This document shows, one piece after another, positions 8,578-17,647 of a DNA stretch of 64,000 bases. Position numbers and translations under genes: made by a program. Numbering within the stretch: the stretch's first letter is position 1; every line of letters starts with the position of its first letter. The notes beneath the pieces are model-generated. The model was not told where the DNA came from. It saw only the letters and a list, made by a program, of their open reading frames with translations, and made no database searches. Source of the stretch: SpSt-333 sp964371615 (GTDB taxonomy: Bacteria; Bacteroidota; Ignavibacteria; UBA10030; UBA8401); NCBI GenBank assembly GCA_964371615.1, contig CAYJMS010000002.1, positions 1 through 64,000 of the forward strand, read 5' to 3'.

Positions 8578-9563
8578 TTGTAGTGAATTAATTCAGATAA
8601 TTGATCTGCAACGACAAACAAATCCATCCCTTTTGTGAACGGAAGACAAACACCGGTCGTCAAACGGACCTTCTCCACCCACGCAGGAGGAATGTGATCC
8701 ATTCCGTTCATCGCACCGCTAAGCGCTCCGACAATGGCAGAAATGGTATCGGCATCACGGCCGAAGTTCCCGCTGTAGATAATCCCCCGTTTAAAATCTC
8801 CATTCGTCAGTTTAAAAATTGCAAATGCCGATGCGACTGCTTCGGGCGATACGGATTTATACTCGGTCCATAGCGCGTCATGCAGCGGTTTCCACGAATC
8901 CTCAAGTGTTTTTCTTTCTTCGATGATCTTCATTGCTTTCGTGAATGTGAATCGCATCCATGAATCGTGCGGAATAACGTTGATTGCAGTTTGAATAATC
9001 TCGTCGACTGAAGCCCCGATCATGGCAACGGCGACAGCCGCGGCAATGGCCTGTGCACTCCATAATCCATCTCGCGAATGACTGATGCGTGATTCGATAT
9101 CCGCAAGAATCGCGGCGCGATCCGGATCACCGGCGCAAGCAATACCGATGGGTGTAACGCGCATTGCTGCACCATCGCTCATATAATGAGAATTATATAT
9201 GCCGGATAAAGGGGGCAAAACTCCTCTGCGAATATTTGCCGCAGCCTCTCTTTCGCTTGCCCCTCCCCTTTTAAGTTCAGAAAGCGGAAGAATGTGCGTT
9301 CGCCACGCATCAAGTACGTCAGCATCCGTTAAATTCCCTTTTGTTTTGATCAACGTCTGCGCCGTAAGCAGTGCAAATTCAGTGTCGTCGGTTCCGGGTG
9401 CAGGCTTTTCCGTAAAATCCATCGTTATTCCAAATTGCAAATGGTAATCAGGAGAGCGGGCAATATCGCCGAACGAATCGCCGATCGCGTGTCCGACAAG
9501 TGATGCTCTGGCACGATCCTGGATTAACGGTTTATTTTTCAACTGTTCATTTTTCGTATTCAT
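8574..9563 (-). CDS. ADP-ribosylglycohydrolase family protein (copy 1, active-site residues intact)
   Basis: This 329-residue protein has the all-alpha DraG/ARH fold signatures. HAIGDSFG near residue 25 is the family start motif. TDDT at 58-61 and GRDADT at 268-273 supply the Asp/Thr ligands of the di-magnesium centre. Known family members hydrolyse the N- or O-glycosidic bond of ADP-ribosylated proteins or small molecules; related enzymes act on other ribosides. The gene overlaps the aldo/keto reductase start by 4 bp and follows copy 2 after 12 bp. Its setting among sugar-uptake genes suggests small-molecule riboside hydrolysis rather than control of nitrogenase. Confidence 0.85.
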   Translation of the reverse strand: MNTKNEQLKNKPLIQDRARASLVGHAIGDSFGDIARSPDYHLQFGITMDFTEKPAPGTDDTEFALLTAQTLIKTKGNLTDADVLDAWRTHILPLSELKRGGASEREAAANIRRGVLPPLSGIYNSHYMSDGAAMRVTPIGIACAGDPDRAAILADIESRISHSRDGLWSAQAIAAAVAVAMIGASVDEIIQTAINVIPHDSWMRFTFTKAMKIIEERKTLEDSWKPLHDALWTEYKSVSPEAVASAFAIFKLTNGDFKRGIIYSGNFGRDADTISAIVGALSGAMNGMDHIPPAWVEKVRLTTGVCLPFTKGMDLFVVADQLSELIHYK

Positions 9564-9575
9564 AGAATTCTATCG

Positions 9576-10910
9576 TTATTGAGAAAAGAGTGAAATTTTT
9601 GCAGTCCTGATAGAAAGATCGCTCAGCAAAGATTTATCGAATCCTTTCAGACTGCTTCTTATTTTGTTCTTTAACGGCATAATCCATTTGGAAGGAAGTT
9701 TCTTTGCACCGAGCATTGTTCCCATTAAGGATCCGACCGTTGCACCGTTGCTATCTGTATCCCAGCCACCCATTACAACATTGCAAATTGCCTTTTCAAA
9801 ATCCCCTTTTGCCGACAACAGCGCCGCAACGACAAGAGCTGCATTATTGATTGTGTGTACCCAGTGATATGTGCCGAATTTTTTATACAGGTCGTCGACA
9901 GTTGCATCCCACGATTGTCGCTCGATCGGCAATGTTAATACAAAACGAATTGCCTCTGCGAACCTGGATTTGGAAGGGATAAAATCCAATGCTTCCTCAA
10001 TAACAGATTGAACAGTATCATTCCTGAATGATGAGGCAATCGCAGCCGCAAAAAAGATCTCGCCGTACATGCCATTGCGAACATGGCTTAATCTCGCATC
10101 ACGCCATGCGAACTGTGCAGCACGAGCAGGTTGTGCAGGAGAGATCCACCCCCACAGATCGGCCCTTATTTGCGCACCGATCCATTCACGGTACGGATTC
10201 CTGACAAGCGCCGTTGTTGGTGGGGCAATGCCGTTCAATGCATTCATATAGGCAACACGCTCAGCCGTAAATGTTGACAGTACCGGCGCCGTTTTCATCC
10301 AGGTTTGGATGATATTCTCTGTCGTGAACGTATCTCCGTATTCTTCAACCGTCGACAAATTGAGCATCGGATAATTCATATCATCATCTTCGGTCATGCA
10401 TTCGATATTTTCTTTCAGGCTTTCTTTCCCATAATGCTTGTTCCATGGATATTTTTGACGTAGCACATCAGGTATTCCATTTCCCGTGATGTAATCTGAG
10501 ATCGGCCACGTTCCATTTGATGAAAGTAATTCGATGATTCCGCTTCTATTTATTTTTTCGATCGGTTTGCCAAGCAGGCAACCGGCACTTCGTCCGAGCC
10601 AACCGCCGAGAATCCGGTCTTCAATTAAGGATAACTGAAATGAAGGAACCGGTTCCACCTTGATATTACATAACCGTTCAATTTCCTTCCAATCAGACGG
10701 TTCTTTAGAATTGTTTTGTACAACGGACTGTGCCGCTTCAATTTTGGTGTAAAGTAATTCCGATTTTATCCTCAACAGTTCTTCATTCAAATGAAGTTTT
10801 TCAATCTCAAGCCACTCGGCACTAAGTTGAGCGAGGTGGTCCCCTTCCTCTTCACGCTGCTGAAGCTCATGCTTGACCCGTTCAGAAATGTCCAACCAGG
10901 ATATTCTCAT
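9576..10910 (-). CDS. ADP-ribosylglycohydrolase family protein with coiled-coil N-terminus (copy 2)
   Basis: This 444-residue protein starts at ATG 10910, whose ATGA overlaps the stop of copy 3; a longer frame to 10991 would overlap that gene by 85 bp. Residues about 10-80 are charged and heptad-like (QQREEEGDHLAQL and following), suggesting a coiled coil not seen in its neighbours. The ARH core follows, with GGWLGRSAGCLLGKP as the start motif, EDDD as the first metal motif and WDTDSN (about 383-388) as the second, so catalytic ligands are largely kept. It is longer than classic ARH proteins because of large central insertions. It may act on a different bond or as an oligomeric partner of the others. 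Confidence 0.8.
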   Translation of the reverse strand: MRISWLDISERVKHELQQREEEGDHLAQLSAEWLEIEKLHLNEELLRIKSELLYTKIEAAQSVVQNNSKEPSDWKEIERLCNIKVEPVPSFQLSLIEDRILGGWLGRSAGCLLGKPIEKINRSGIIELLSSNGTWPISDYITGNGIPDVLRQKYPWNKHYGKESLKENIECMTEDDDMNYPMLNLSTVEEYGDTFTTENIIQTWMKTAPVLSTFTAERVAYMNALNGIAPPTTALVRNPYREWIGAQIRADLWGWISPAQPARAAQFAWRDARLSHVRNGMYGEIFFAAAIASSFRNDTVQSVIEEALDFIPSKSRFAEAIRFVLTLPIERQSWDATVDDLYKKFGTYHWVHTINNAALVVAALLSAKGDFEKAICNVVMGGWDTDSNGATVGSLMGTMLGAKKLPSKWIMPLKNKIRSSLKGFDKSLLSDLSIRTAKISLFSQ

Positions 10911-11962
10911 AATGATAGTTTTTGTCCTGATATATTCGCGATCTGCTCGCTGAGTTCGAGATAATTTTTCCCGGCGAATGAAGGAATACAAATTCCCTTC
11001 AGAGTTCCGATAGCATCCAGCCAGCTCTCGCTGCCAATCGGTACGGAATGGGAGGCGCCGACCAATGCTCCGACCATTGAAGGAAGTGTTTCGCCGTTTT
11101 TCGCAAAACCTGTTGCCATCGTAACGGCAGATTGAAAATCATTCCCGTGCACCTGAGCGATAACAAGTGTGAGCGCCAGTGTTTCAGGCGCAACGTTGCC
11201 ATAGCTGTATTCACGATTCACAATTGAGTTGTGAAGAAGCGGCAGTACAGAAATAATGGATGTGCTTTGTCCGACTATATCCATCGCTTCCCGAACGATC
11301 CGATTGATCCAGGATGTCTCGGGAAGATATTTCCGTGCATCTTGAATTGCTTCTTTAATGCTCATCCCGCTGCTCACCAGTGCAATCGCAACTGCCATTG
11401 ACTGTGCAGCCCAAACGCCATCCTCACTATTCGTGATTGATGCATCGATCGCTGCTATACGGGCTGCTTCTTCCGGATTTCCGGAACAGACAACACCAAT
11501 CGGAACTGACCGGGACATTGCACCGTCATCAAAATAATGCGGATTTTCTTTTCCTGTCTGTGGAGGTATTATCCCATTTCTTAAATTATGCAGCGCTGCT
11601 TGAGTACCCACTCCACCGCGGATAGGTTCTTTTGAATTGGCAAGTACAGTCCATTGTTGAAGCACAGCGTCTTTATAAGAAATATTTCTAAAATTATTCA
11701 ATAGAATATCAGCTGTAAATGCTCCCCACTCGGTTTCATCAGAGGGACCAATATTGAAATATTCCGCCGGTTGGTTGAGGGAGAATGGCATCGGTGTTGC
11801 GATAACATGTGTCGTTTCCGATGCCGCATCCATCTCGCGGCGTATCCTTCGAGTCCAAGCGGGGAGGAGATAACTGCGATGGAACAACGATGTCCAACTG
11901 ATCGCATCGCCGATGGCAAGTCCGATCATCGCATTACGCGCCCGTTGCTTCATCTCGCTCAT
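10907..11962 (-). CDS. ADP-ribosylglycohydrolase-like protein lacking metal ligands (copy 3, likely non-catalytic)
   Basis: This 351-residue protein keeps the ARH scaffold: IGLAIGDAI near the N-terminus, the RGGVGTQAALHNLRNG segment and SMVGALVGASH near the C-terminus. The first metal motif reads SDETEW instead of TDDT. The second, GRDTDTIAA in copy 4, has become KNGETLPSM, which removes the Asp ligands. I infer a pseudo-enzyme, perhaps a binding or regulatory partner. The start at 11962 is chosen for its ATGA overlap with copy 4; ATG 11977 is an alternative. It overlaps copy 2 by 4 bp, so it remains embedded in the coupled operon and has no disabling frameshift. Confidence 0.75.
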   Translation of the reverse strand: MSEMKQRARNAMIGLAIGDAISWTSLFHRSYLLPAWTRRIRREMDAASETTHVIATPMPFSLNQPAEYFNIGPSDETEWGAFTADILLNNFRNISYKDAVLQQWTVLANSKEPIRGGVGTQAALHNLRNGIIPPQTGKENPHYFDDGAMSRSVPIGVVCSGNPEEAARIAAIDASITNSEDGVWAAQSMAVAIALVSSGMSIKEAIQDARKYLPETSWINRIVREAMDIVGQSTSIISVLPLLHNSIVNREYSYGNVAPETLALTLVIAQVHGNDFQSAVTMATGFAKNGETLPSMVGALVGASHSVPIGSESWLDAIGTLKGICIPSFAGKNYLELSEQIANISGQKLSL

Positions 11963-12948
11963 GATTTTGTGTTCCATGTTTGCGCAAGAAGAGAGAGGTC
12001 ATCCGCTGTCGAAATTATGTCCATATTTTTTACCGCGCTGATACAGATTCCGCGTGATATTGATATTCGCTTTGTCCATCGCTCTGGAATCGCCCGGATA
12101 CCGTGTGACGCACCGCAGATTGCCCCAGCGATAGCGGCGATAGTATCCGTGTCCCGGCCGATATTTACCGCACCGAGGACAGCATCGTCAAACTTCCCTC
12201 GCGCGGCAGCAATGATTCCGAATGCCAGTCCGACAGCTTCAGGCGCAACATCAGGCCAAAAATAGTAGGAACATGCTATCGCTTTGTGAAGTGGAACCAA
12301 AGCACTCCATACATCTTTGGAATCATTTCCAATCTTCACGCCGCGCGTAATTGACGAATGGGTCCACGAATCTTTTGGAATAACATCCAAAGCCGATTGG
12401 ACGATCTTCTCAAACGAATCTCCTGTCATTGCTATTGATACAGCCGCAGCGATCGCTTGTCCGGAAAATATTCCTTCGCCGGCGTTTGCAACAACTCCAT
12501 CAGCACGGGCAAGTTCCGCCGCCATTGTAGGATTTCCGGCTGAAACAATTCCATACGGCGTTACGCGCATCGCCAAACCATCGCTCCAACTGTGCGCATG
12601 TTGGCCTGACTCAGGAGGATGTAATCCGTTCGTCAGATTATGGATAGCGATAATCTCGCTGAAACCTGCACCCTTATATGAGTTGAATGAATTAATAATA
12701 TGATCTCGATACGCTTTTTCAATTTCCTTTGATGTAAAGGGTCGCCGTTGTTCCAGCAAAAGCCGTGTAGAGAACAACGCGTATTCGGTGTCGTCGCTTC
12801 CCCCTTGATCGTCGGAAAGGAAGTCCGTCACGCGTCCCCATTTTGCAAATATTTCTTCAGGAGTTTTCCCTTCTGTCGGACTGCCGAGCGCATCACCGAC
12901 GGCGAGTCCGATAAAAGCACCGCGTGCTCTCTCTTGCATTGAAATCAC
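11959..12948 (-). CDS. ADP-ribosylglycohydrolase family protein (copy 4, active-site residues intact)
   Basis: This protein of about 329 residues begins with QERARGAFIGLAVGDALGSPTEG, the typical ARH opening. The metal motifs are SDDTEY near residue 50 and GRDTDTIAA near residue 270, both complete. The GTG at 12948 overlaps the stop of the binding-protein gene (GTGA); GTG 12951 and ATG 12939 are alternatives. Of the four copies this is the most canonical, and it is transcribed first, directly after the ABC importer. That order suits an intracellular hydrolase acting on the freshly imported substrate. Confidence 0.85.
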   Translation of the reverse strand: MISMQERARGAFIGLAVGDALGSPTEGKTPEEIFAKWGRVTDFLSDDQGGSDDTEYALFSTRLLLEQRRPFTSKEIEKAYRDHIINSFNSYKGAGFSEIIAIHNLTNGLHPPESGQHAHSWSDGLAMRVTPYGIVSAGNPTMAAELARADGVVANAGEGIFSGQAIAAAVSIAMTGDSFEKIVQSALDVIPKDSWTHSSITRGVKIGNDSKDVWSALVPLHKAIACSYYFWPDVAPEAVGLAFGIIAAARGKFDDAVLGAVNIGRDTDTIAAIAGAICGASHGIRAIPERWTKRISISRGICISAVKNMDIISTADDLSLLAQTWNTKS

Positions 12949-14264
12949 CACACCTGCCCCCGCTTTTTATATCGGGAAAGGACGATATTACTTTCGTGCT
13001 CAATGCGCCGGGCCGCCTCATCGACCGACAAACGACCGGCAAACAATTCTTGAAGGACAGGATTTGCTACCCGGCTTTTCCATTCCTCATATCCAGGTGC
13101 ACCGAGCCAGGAACCGACACTCAGCGTTGATACGGCTGAACAGACAACATCCCATCCGCTGTCCGCATCTTGAAATTCACGCATTGACAAACATGATCTT
13201 CTTGTCGGTATCATCCAATCACCGAGTGCAAGGCGCGCCATGTTTTTTGAGCTTAGCATGAAATCGATGAATTCCATCGCCTCCTTCGCCCGGTTCGATT
13301 GTTTAGGGACACTCAATGTTTGTGTGCTTGCTCCATATGTTTGTGTTTTTGCTTTCAGCGGGGGCATGACGCCCCAACTGAATTCTTTCGGCCCGTTCTC
13401 TACAATCTGTTGCCTTCCCCACGATCCTATACCGATCAGCATTGCATATCTGCCGCTAAAAAATCCAGGGATCATTCCCGCACCAGATTCACCGATACTG
13501 GAAGGTGAAGCAGTTTTGTCCTTATAAAGCATATCGACGATCGTTCCGAGTAATTTTTTTTCGCCGTCACGCACTGATACTACGAAGTGTCCCTCTTCTT
13601 TCCTAAAGAAAGAACCGCCGAAACTGATCGACGTATTCATAATAATATTTGCTGAACTGCGCAGCCCGAATGCCGCTCCATATTGATCTATCACACCGTC
13701 GTTGTCAAAATCTTTTGTCAATTTTTTGGCTGCCATTTGCACGTCGTCCCAACTCCACGGATGCGCAACCGTGGGAGGAACTATTCCCTCTTTCTCAAAC
13801 ATCGACCTGTTGTATAAGACAACAATTGATTCAATAAGAAAAGGAATCCCTCCTACTTCGCCGCTCGGTCTCGTGACCGTTGCCCACGCCACATCGAGAA
13901 TGTCTTTCTTCATCTCAGCTGAAATATACGGAGAAAGATCGGTAAGATACCCCCGCATCGCATAGTCGATGATCACCGACGATTCATAGTGAAAGATATC
14001 AGGAACGTCGCCGGTTTCAAATGATGTAATAAGGTAATCATGAGCTGAATTCCACGTCCCTTGAATGTACTCCACTTGCAGCTCTGGATGCGCGGCATTC
14101 CATTCAGCGACGATCGACTTATTCGCAGCAATCGTTCCCTCCTGCCATGCAAGACTCACAAACCGCATCGGCAGATCCTGTTCCGTCCTCGTATCCCGCA
14201 TCATCCAAAAGGCAATGATTGAAACAACCAAAACACTCAGTATAATGACGGCATTTTTTCTCAT
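12945..14264 (-). CDS. ABC sugar transporter substrate-binding protein (family 1)
   Basis: This 439-residue protein follows the permeases as TAATG at 14264; the open frame extends upstream to 14657 but that part overlaps the permease. Residues about 4-25 form a hydrophobic segment with no lipobox cysteine, so it may stay anchored by an uncleaved helix. The mature part has the SBP_bac_1 pattern: NAAHPELQVEYIQGTWN, DIFHYESS, GVIPPTVAHPWSWDDV-like and GAAFGLRSSA segments. These proteins capture oligosaccharides or other polar solutes in the periplasm and feed CUT1-type permeases, which here precede it in the operon. Confidence 0.85.
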   Translation of the reverse strand: MRKNAVIILSVLVVSIIAFWMMRDTRTEQDLPMRFVSLAWQEGTIAANKSIVAEWNAAHPELQVEYIQGTWNSAHDYLITSFETGDVPDIFHYESSVIIDYAMRGYLTDLSPYISAEMKKDILDVAWATVTRPSGEVGGIPFLIESIVVLYNRSMFEKEGIVPPTVAHPWSWDDVQMAAKKLTKDFDNDGVIDQYGAAFGLRSSANIIMNTSISFGGSFFRKEEGHFVVSVRDGEKKLLGTIVDMLYKDKTASPSSIGESGAGMIPGFFSGRYAMLIGIGSWGRQQIVENGPKEFSWGVMPPLKAKTQTYGASTQTLSVPKQSNRAKEAMEFIDFMLSSKNMARLALGDWMIPTRRSCLSMREFQDADSGWDVVCSAVSTLSVGSWLGAPGYEEWKSRVANPVLQELFAGRLSVDEAARRIEHESNIVLSRYKKRGQVW

Positions 14265-15100
14265 TATCCCTTCAGCGCTCCCGAGATCAATCCTGTGGTA
14301 AACCATTTGCGCATGAACACAAACAAAAGAACTGACGGTATTGTGGCAATCACGCTTGCCGCGGCGAGAGGACCGGTGCGCGCCTGTCCCTCCATCCCTG
14401 TATATCTCGCTAATTCCACCTGTAATGTTGCCAATGTCGGACTTTTCATCAATACGAGTGCAAAGAAAAATTCGTTCCACGCAGAGATAAATGAAAATAA
14501 CGCCGCGGCGCCGATAGCCGGAAGAAGCAACGGGGTCAATACTTTGAATATGACTTGCATTCTGGTCGCACCGTCCATCACCGCTGCCTCTTCCAGCTCC
14601 AACGGAATGCTCTTTACATATCCATGCATCATCCACAAAACAAATGGGAGCGACCACACGACGTAGATCAATGTGAGTCCTGTAAGGGTGTCAGTCAAAC
14701 CGATATGCCGCAACAATACATACAACGGGATCATCACCAGGATGACAGGAAAGATCTGCGATACCAAAATCCACCCTAAGATGCCGTTATTCAGGATCGA
14801 TTTGTATCGGACCATTGCATATGCGGATGGAACGGCGAGGAATATCACAAGGATCGTTGATATCCCTCCGACAACAACGCTGTTCCACATGCTGCGAAAA
14901 ATCTGTTGACCATCGATCACCGTTTGATAATGATCAAGCGTCACGTGTTGCGGCAGGATTGTCGGGGAACCGGAATAGATTTCTTGCGTCGGTTTTAGAG
15001 AACTGGCTACCACCCACAGCAACGGGAATAACAAAAAGATGAGGTATAGAATGATCATTCCATGAGTCAGCACCTTGGTGAGTGTTTTTTTCTTTATCAT
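14264..15100 (-). CDS. ABC sugar transporter permease (MalG-like, CUT1)
   Basis: This 278-residue protein has about six membrane helices. Its ATG at 15100 overlaps the upstream permease stop (ATGA). The cytoplasmic EAA loop is visible as ELEEAAVMDGATRMQVIFKV-type sequence near residue 180, the docking site for an ABC ATPase. It ends in GLISGALKG, the usual MalG-type C-terminus. It pairs with the MalF-like partner encoded just upstream. No ATPase gene is present in the cluster, so a shared MsmK/UgpC-type ATPase elsewhere is presumably used. Confidence 0.9.
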   Translation of the reverse strand: MIKKKTLTKVLTHGMIILYLIFLLFPLLWVVASSLKPTQEIYSGSPTILPQHVTLDHYQTVIDGQQIFRSMWNSVVVGGISTILVIFLAVPSAYAMVRYKSILNNGILGWILVSQIFPVILVMIPLYVLLRHIGLTDTLTGLTLIYVVWSLPFVLWMMHGYVKSIPLELEEAAVMDGATRMQVIFKVLTPLLLPAIGAAALFSFISAWNEFFFALVLMKSPTLATLQVELARYTGMEGQARTGPLAAASVIATIPSVLLFVFMRKWFTTGLISGALKG

Positions 15101-16002
15101 GCTTCGTTCCGTTCGCGAAGTTGGACACGGATATACAAGAACAACATAACCGAGAGGACGATGATCATGACATTGCCGATCGCCGCCGCATATCCGATGT
15201 ACCCGTACCGGAATCCTTCTTCGTATGCTGCAAGCATCGGTAACCGGGTCATTCCACCGGGACCGCCCTGTGTCAACACCCATATTATACCGAAGGTATT
15301 GAAGTTCCACATGAATGTGAGTGAAACGATCGCGGCCAGGACCGGCTTGAGCATCGGTAGCGTAATATGCATGAATTGATCCCACATTCCTGCACCGTCG
15401 ATCCTTCCCGCTTCGTACAAATCATGGGAAATCGTCTGTAAACCAGCCAGGAGAAATATCGCCGCCTTCGATACTTCCCCCCACACACCTGCAACGATCA
15501 CCGCCGGTATTACGTACTCAAAACTCGACAACCAATTAATCGGTGCACTAATTAAGCCGAAATCGCTTAAAATAATATTGACTGCTCCTGCATTCGGTTC
15601 ATACATCTGCCTCCACAATATTCCACGAATGATTGGCGGAGTAGCCCAGGGAAGTAGGATAAGTATGGTATAGAACGATACAAATCGAATTTTTGTATTA
15701 AGTAATAGTGCAAGTCCAAGTCCAAGGGATACCTGTAGAGCAGTCACCACCAACGTCCATACCATGCCAATCTTGAATGAATTCCAGAAATATTCGTCAT
15801 TGAACAACTGTATGTAATTTTCTATGCCGTTGAACGAGATAGGATCCCCGAGACGATAATCGGTAAAACCGAGGTAGATGCCCCGTAAAAGCGGGAAAAG
15901 TGAGAACACGGAAACAAGAAGAATCACTGGCAGCATCAGCTGTATCTGTCCAAATTCCTTCTTGGAGTAAAGAGAATGTTTTCTTTTCACCGATGTCGTC
16001 AC
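15097..16002 (-). CDS. ABC sugar transporter permease (MalF-like, CUT1)
   Basis: This 301-residue permease starts at GTG 16002, 7 bp after the serine-hydrolase stop. It has six predicted membrane helices and the N-terminal LPVILLVSVFSLFPLLRGIYLGFTDY-type segment of MalF/UgpA proteins. The EAA loop ends in YEAGRIDGAGMWDQF near residue 210. It forms the membrane channel with the MalG-like partner and overlaps its gene by 4 bp. Confidence 0.9.
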   Translation of the reverse strand: MTTSVKRKHSLYSKKEFGQIQLMLPVILLVSVFSLFPLLRGIYLGFTDYRLGDPISFNGIENYIQLFNDEYFWNSFKIGMVWTLVVTALQVSLGLGLALLLNTKIRFVSFYTILILLPWATPPIIRGILWRQMYEPNAGAVNIILSDFGLISAPINWLSSFEYVIPAVIVAGVWGEVSKAAIFLLAGLQTISHDLYEAGRIDGAGMWDQFMHITLPMLKPVLAAIVSLTFMWNFNTFGIIWVLTQGGPGGMTRLPMLAAYEEGFRYGYIGYAAAIGNVMIIVLSVMLFLYIRVQLRERNEA

Positions 16003-16009
16003 AAATGAT

Positions 16010-17647
16010 TCAGTTTTGTTGGATTAACGATACAACAGATTCGATGAATTGTTTTTCGAATTCCCGATGGGATTTACCTTCAGCATTTCTTGCCGATATA
16101 ATCACTAATTCGTTGTGGGGATCAATGCAAAAGACCGTTCCTGACGCGGCCCCGTGTCCAAACGCTGATTCGCTCAAACCGTATTTGTTCATCGGCGAAG
16201 TTCCGATCCCCCATTTGCGATTGCTGCCGGGAAGTTTTGCCGGAAGCATTTTTTCAAACGACCGGGGTGTGAAAAAACTGAAACCGTTGTATTCCCCTTT
16301 GTTCAACAACATCTGTCCGAATCGTGCGAGATCGAATGTCGTGCAATACAAACCGCCGTATGTATTGTCAGAGTATGCAGACGCCATCCCAATCGGTTGA
16401 AAGAGATATTCCTGAAATAAGAGTGGTACAGCACGCCCGGTTATTTGTTCCATGATCTTTCCCGCAATTGCATATCCTACTTTATGGTAGGAGAAAGAAT
16501 TCCCAACCTTTACTGTCGGCAAAACGTGTGCTACTTGATTGTCAAGAGCAACATTCCAATCTGAAGCCCATTCGCCGGCAAATTGTAATCCTGTCGTATG
16601 AGTGAACAAATGTCGGACGGTAAGATTGTCATTCGTTTTTCCGATTAATTCAGGCAGATACCGGGCAACGGGAGAGTCGAGTTCAATGATCCCCTGATCC
16701 ACAAATTGCATCATCAGCGTTCCGGTAAGAAGCTTTGTTATCGACGCCATCCACATCGACGAATTGATATCCATTGGCGTACCGTTATTTTCGCTTCCGA
16801 ATGCTTCATGAAAGATGATCTTCCCTTTGTGAGCAATCAATGTGACGTGAGGGACGCTCCCTTTCTTAGCCCATTCATTGCATACCGACCTGACTTTTTC
16901 AATTTTTGCATTGTCGTATCCGGAAGACACAATTTTTAGTTCGTTCAAAATGGCTGCGGATGATTTTCTAACTTTCCGAGGGACAGTCAAAGGATTTATT
17001 ATTTCAAACCGTCCTTCAAGTTTTCTCTTCAGCGTAATCCACCATTGGCGATCTTTAACACGCGGTGTGTCATAATTGTTAGGGATAGTATCCAACTCGC
17101 TTAATCCGGCCAGAAAGATCGCTGCATCTGCATCGCGCCTGGGAAAATACTTCAAACTCCCGAATGAGAACCGTTCAATATTTTGGCCGTATCTCTTCCA
17201 AAGTCCATCCGCAATGCCGTATTCATTCAACCAGTTCATGATGACGGGAACATTCTTGCTGTAATCATCGAACTCAACCGCCGAACTGAACAGTGTGACG
17301 TATCGTTTTATCTTAAATCCTGCGGGTGTCACCCCTTCTAAAATCGCACCATATCTTCCGGGCTTTCCCGTATGGGTAACTTGTCTGAATTCATTGTCGA
17401 AGTATGTCACTGCGAGCGGAAATTTACCCACTTCGTTCTCGACTTGATGTTCATTCTTCCATCGAAACTTCGGGAGGTCTCCCGGCCAAAAGACATATCG
17501 ATCGCACTCAATCTCCTCACTCATAAAGGAACGGAGATTTTCGTTTTCTTGGCTGTACGCAATGGTAAGAAAGAATACAACCGCACAGAGGCAGGAATAT
17601 TTCAATGAGGAGTGATAATACTTGCTGATTGAGTATCGACCGTTCAT
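16010..17647 (-). CDS. Exported beta-lactamase-family serine hydrolase with novel N-terminal region
   Basis: This 545-residue protein has a membrane-spanning signal segment at about 17-31. Residues about 35-240 form a region I do not recognise, with an Ig-like look at its start. Residues about 250-540 are a beta-lactamase/D-aminopeptidase-like domain. S302-x-x-K305 (SITK) is the nucleophile motif, followed by the RHLFTHTTGL segment. The second motif reads YHKVGY, so the usual Asn of Y-x-N is replaced by Lys. HGAASG takes the place of the KTG-type triad. Such enzymes act as esterases, peptidases or transesterases. The gene overlaps the propeller-esterase stop by 4 bp, so it probably acts on the same extracytoplasmic substrate. 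Confidence 0.8.
   Translation of the reverse strand: MNGRYSISKYYHSSLKYSCLCAVVFFLTIAYSQENENLRSFMSEEIECDRYVFWPGDLPKFRWKNEHQVENEVGKFPLAVTYFDNEFRQVTHTGKPGRYGAILEGVTPAGFKIKRYVTLFSSAVEFDDYSKNVPVIMNWLNEYGIADGLWKRYGQNIERFSFGSLKYFPRRDADAAIFLAGLSELDTIPNNYDTPRVKDRQWWITLKRKLEGRFEIINPLTVPRKVRKSSAAILNELKIVSSGYDNAKIEKVRSVCNEWAKKGSVPHVTLIAHKGKIIFHEAFGSENNGTPMDINSSMWMASITKLLTGTLMMQFVDQGIIELDSPVARYLPELIGKTNDNLTVRHLFTHTTGLQFAGEWASDWNVALDNQVAHVLPTVKVGNSFSYHKVGYAIAGKIMEQITGRAVPLLFQEYLFQPIGMASAYSDNTYGGLYCTTFDLARFGQMLLNKGEYNGFSFFTPRSFEKMLPAKLPGSNRKWGIGTSPMNKYGLSESAFGHGAASGTVFCIDPHNELVIISARNAEGKSHREFEKQFIESVVSLIQQN

Noticed and set aside
12945..14657. 570-residue version of the solute-binding protein
   Set aside because: The first ~130 residues overlap the permease gene antiphase; the ATG at 14264 gives a normal signal segment and operon overlap.
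14264..15385. 373-residue version of the MalG-like permease
   Set aside because: The N-terminal 95 residues are frame read-through of the MalF-like gene; ATG 15100 gives the family length.
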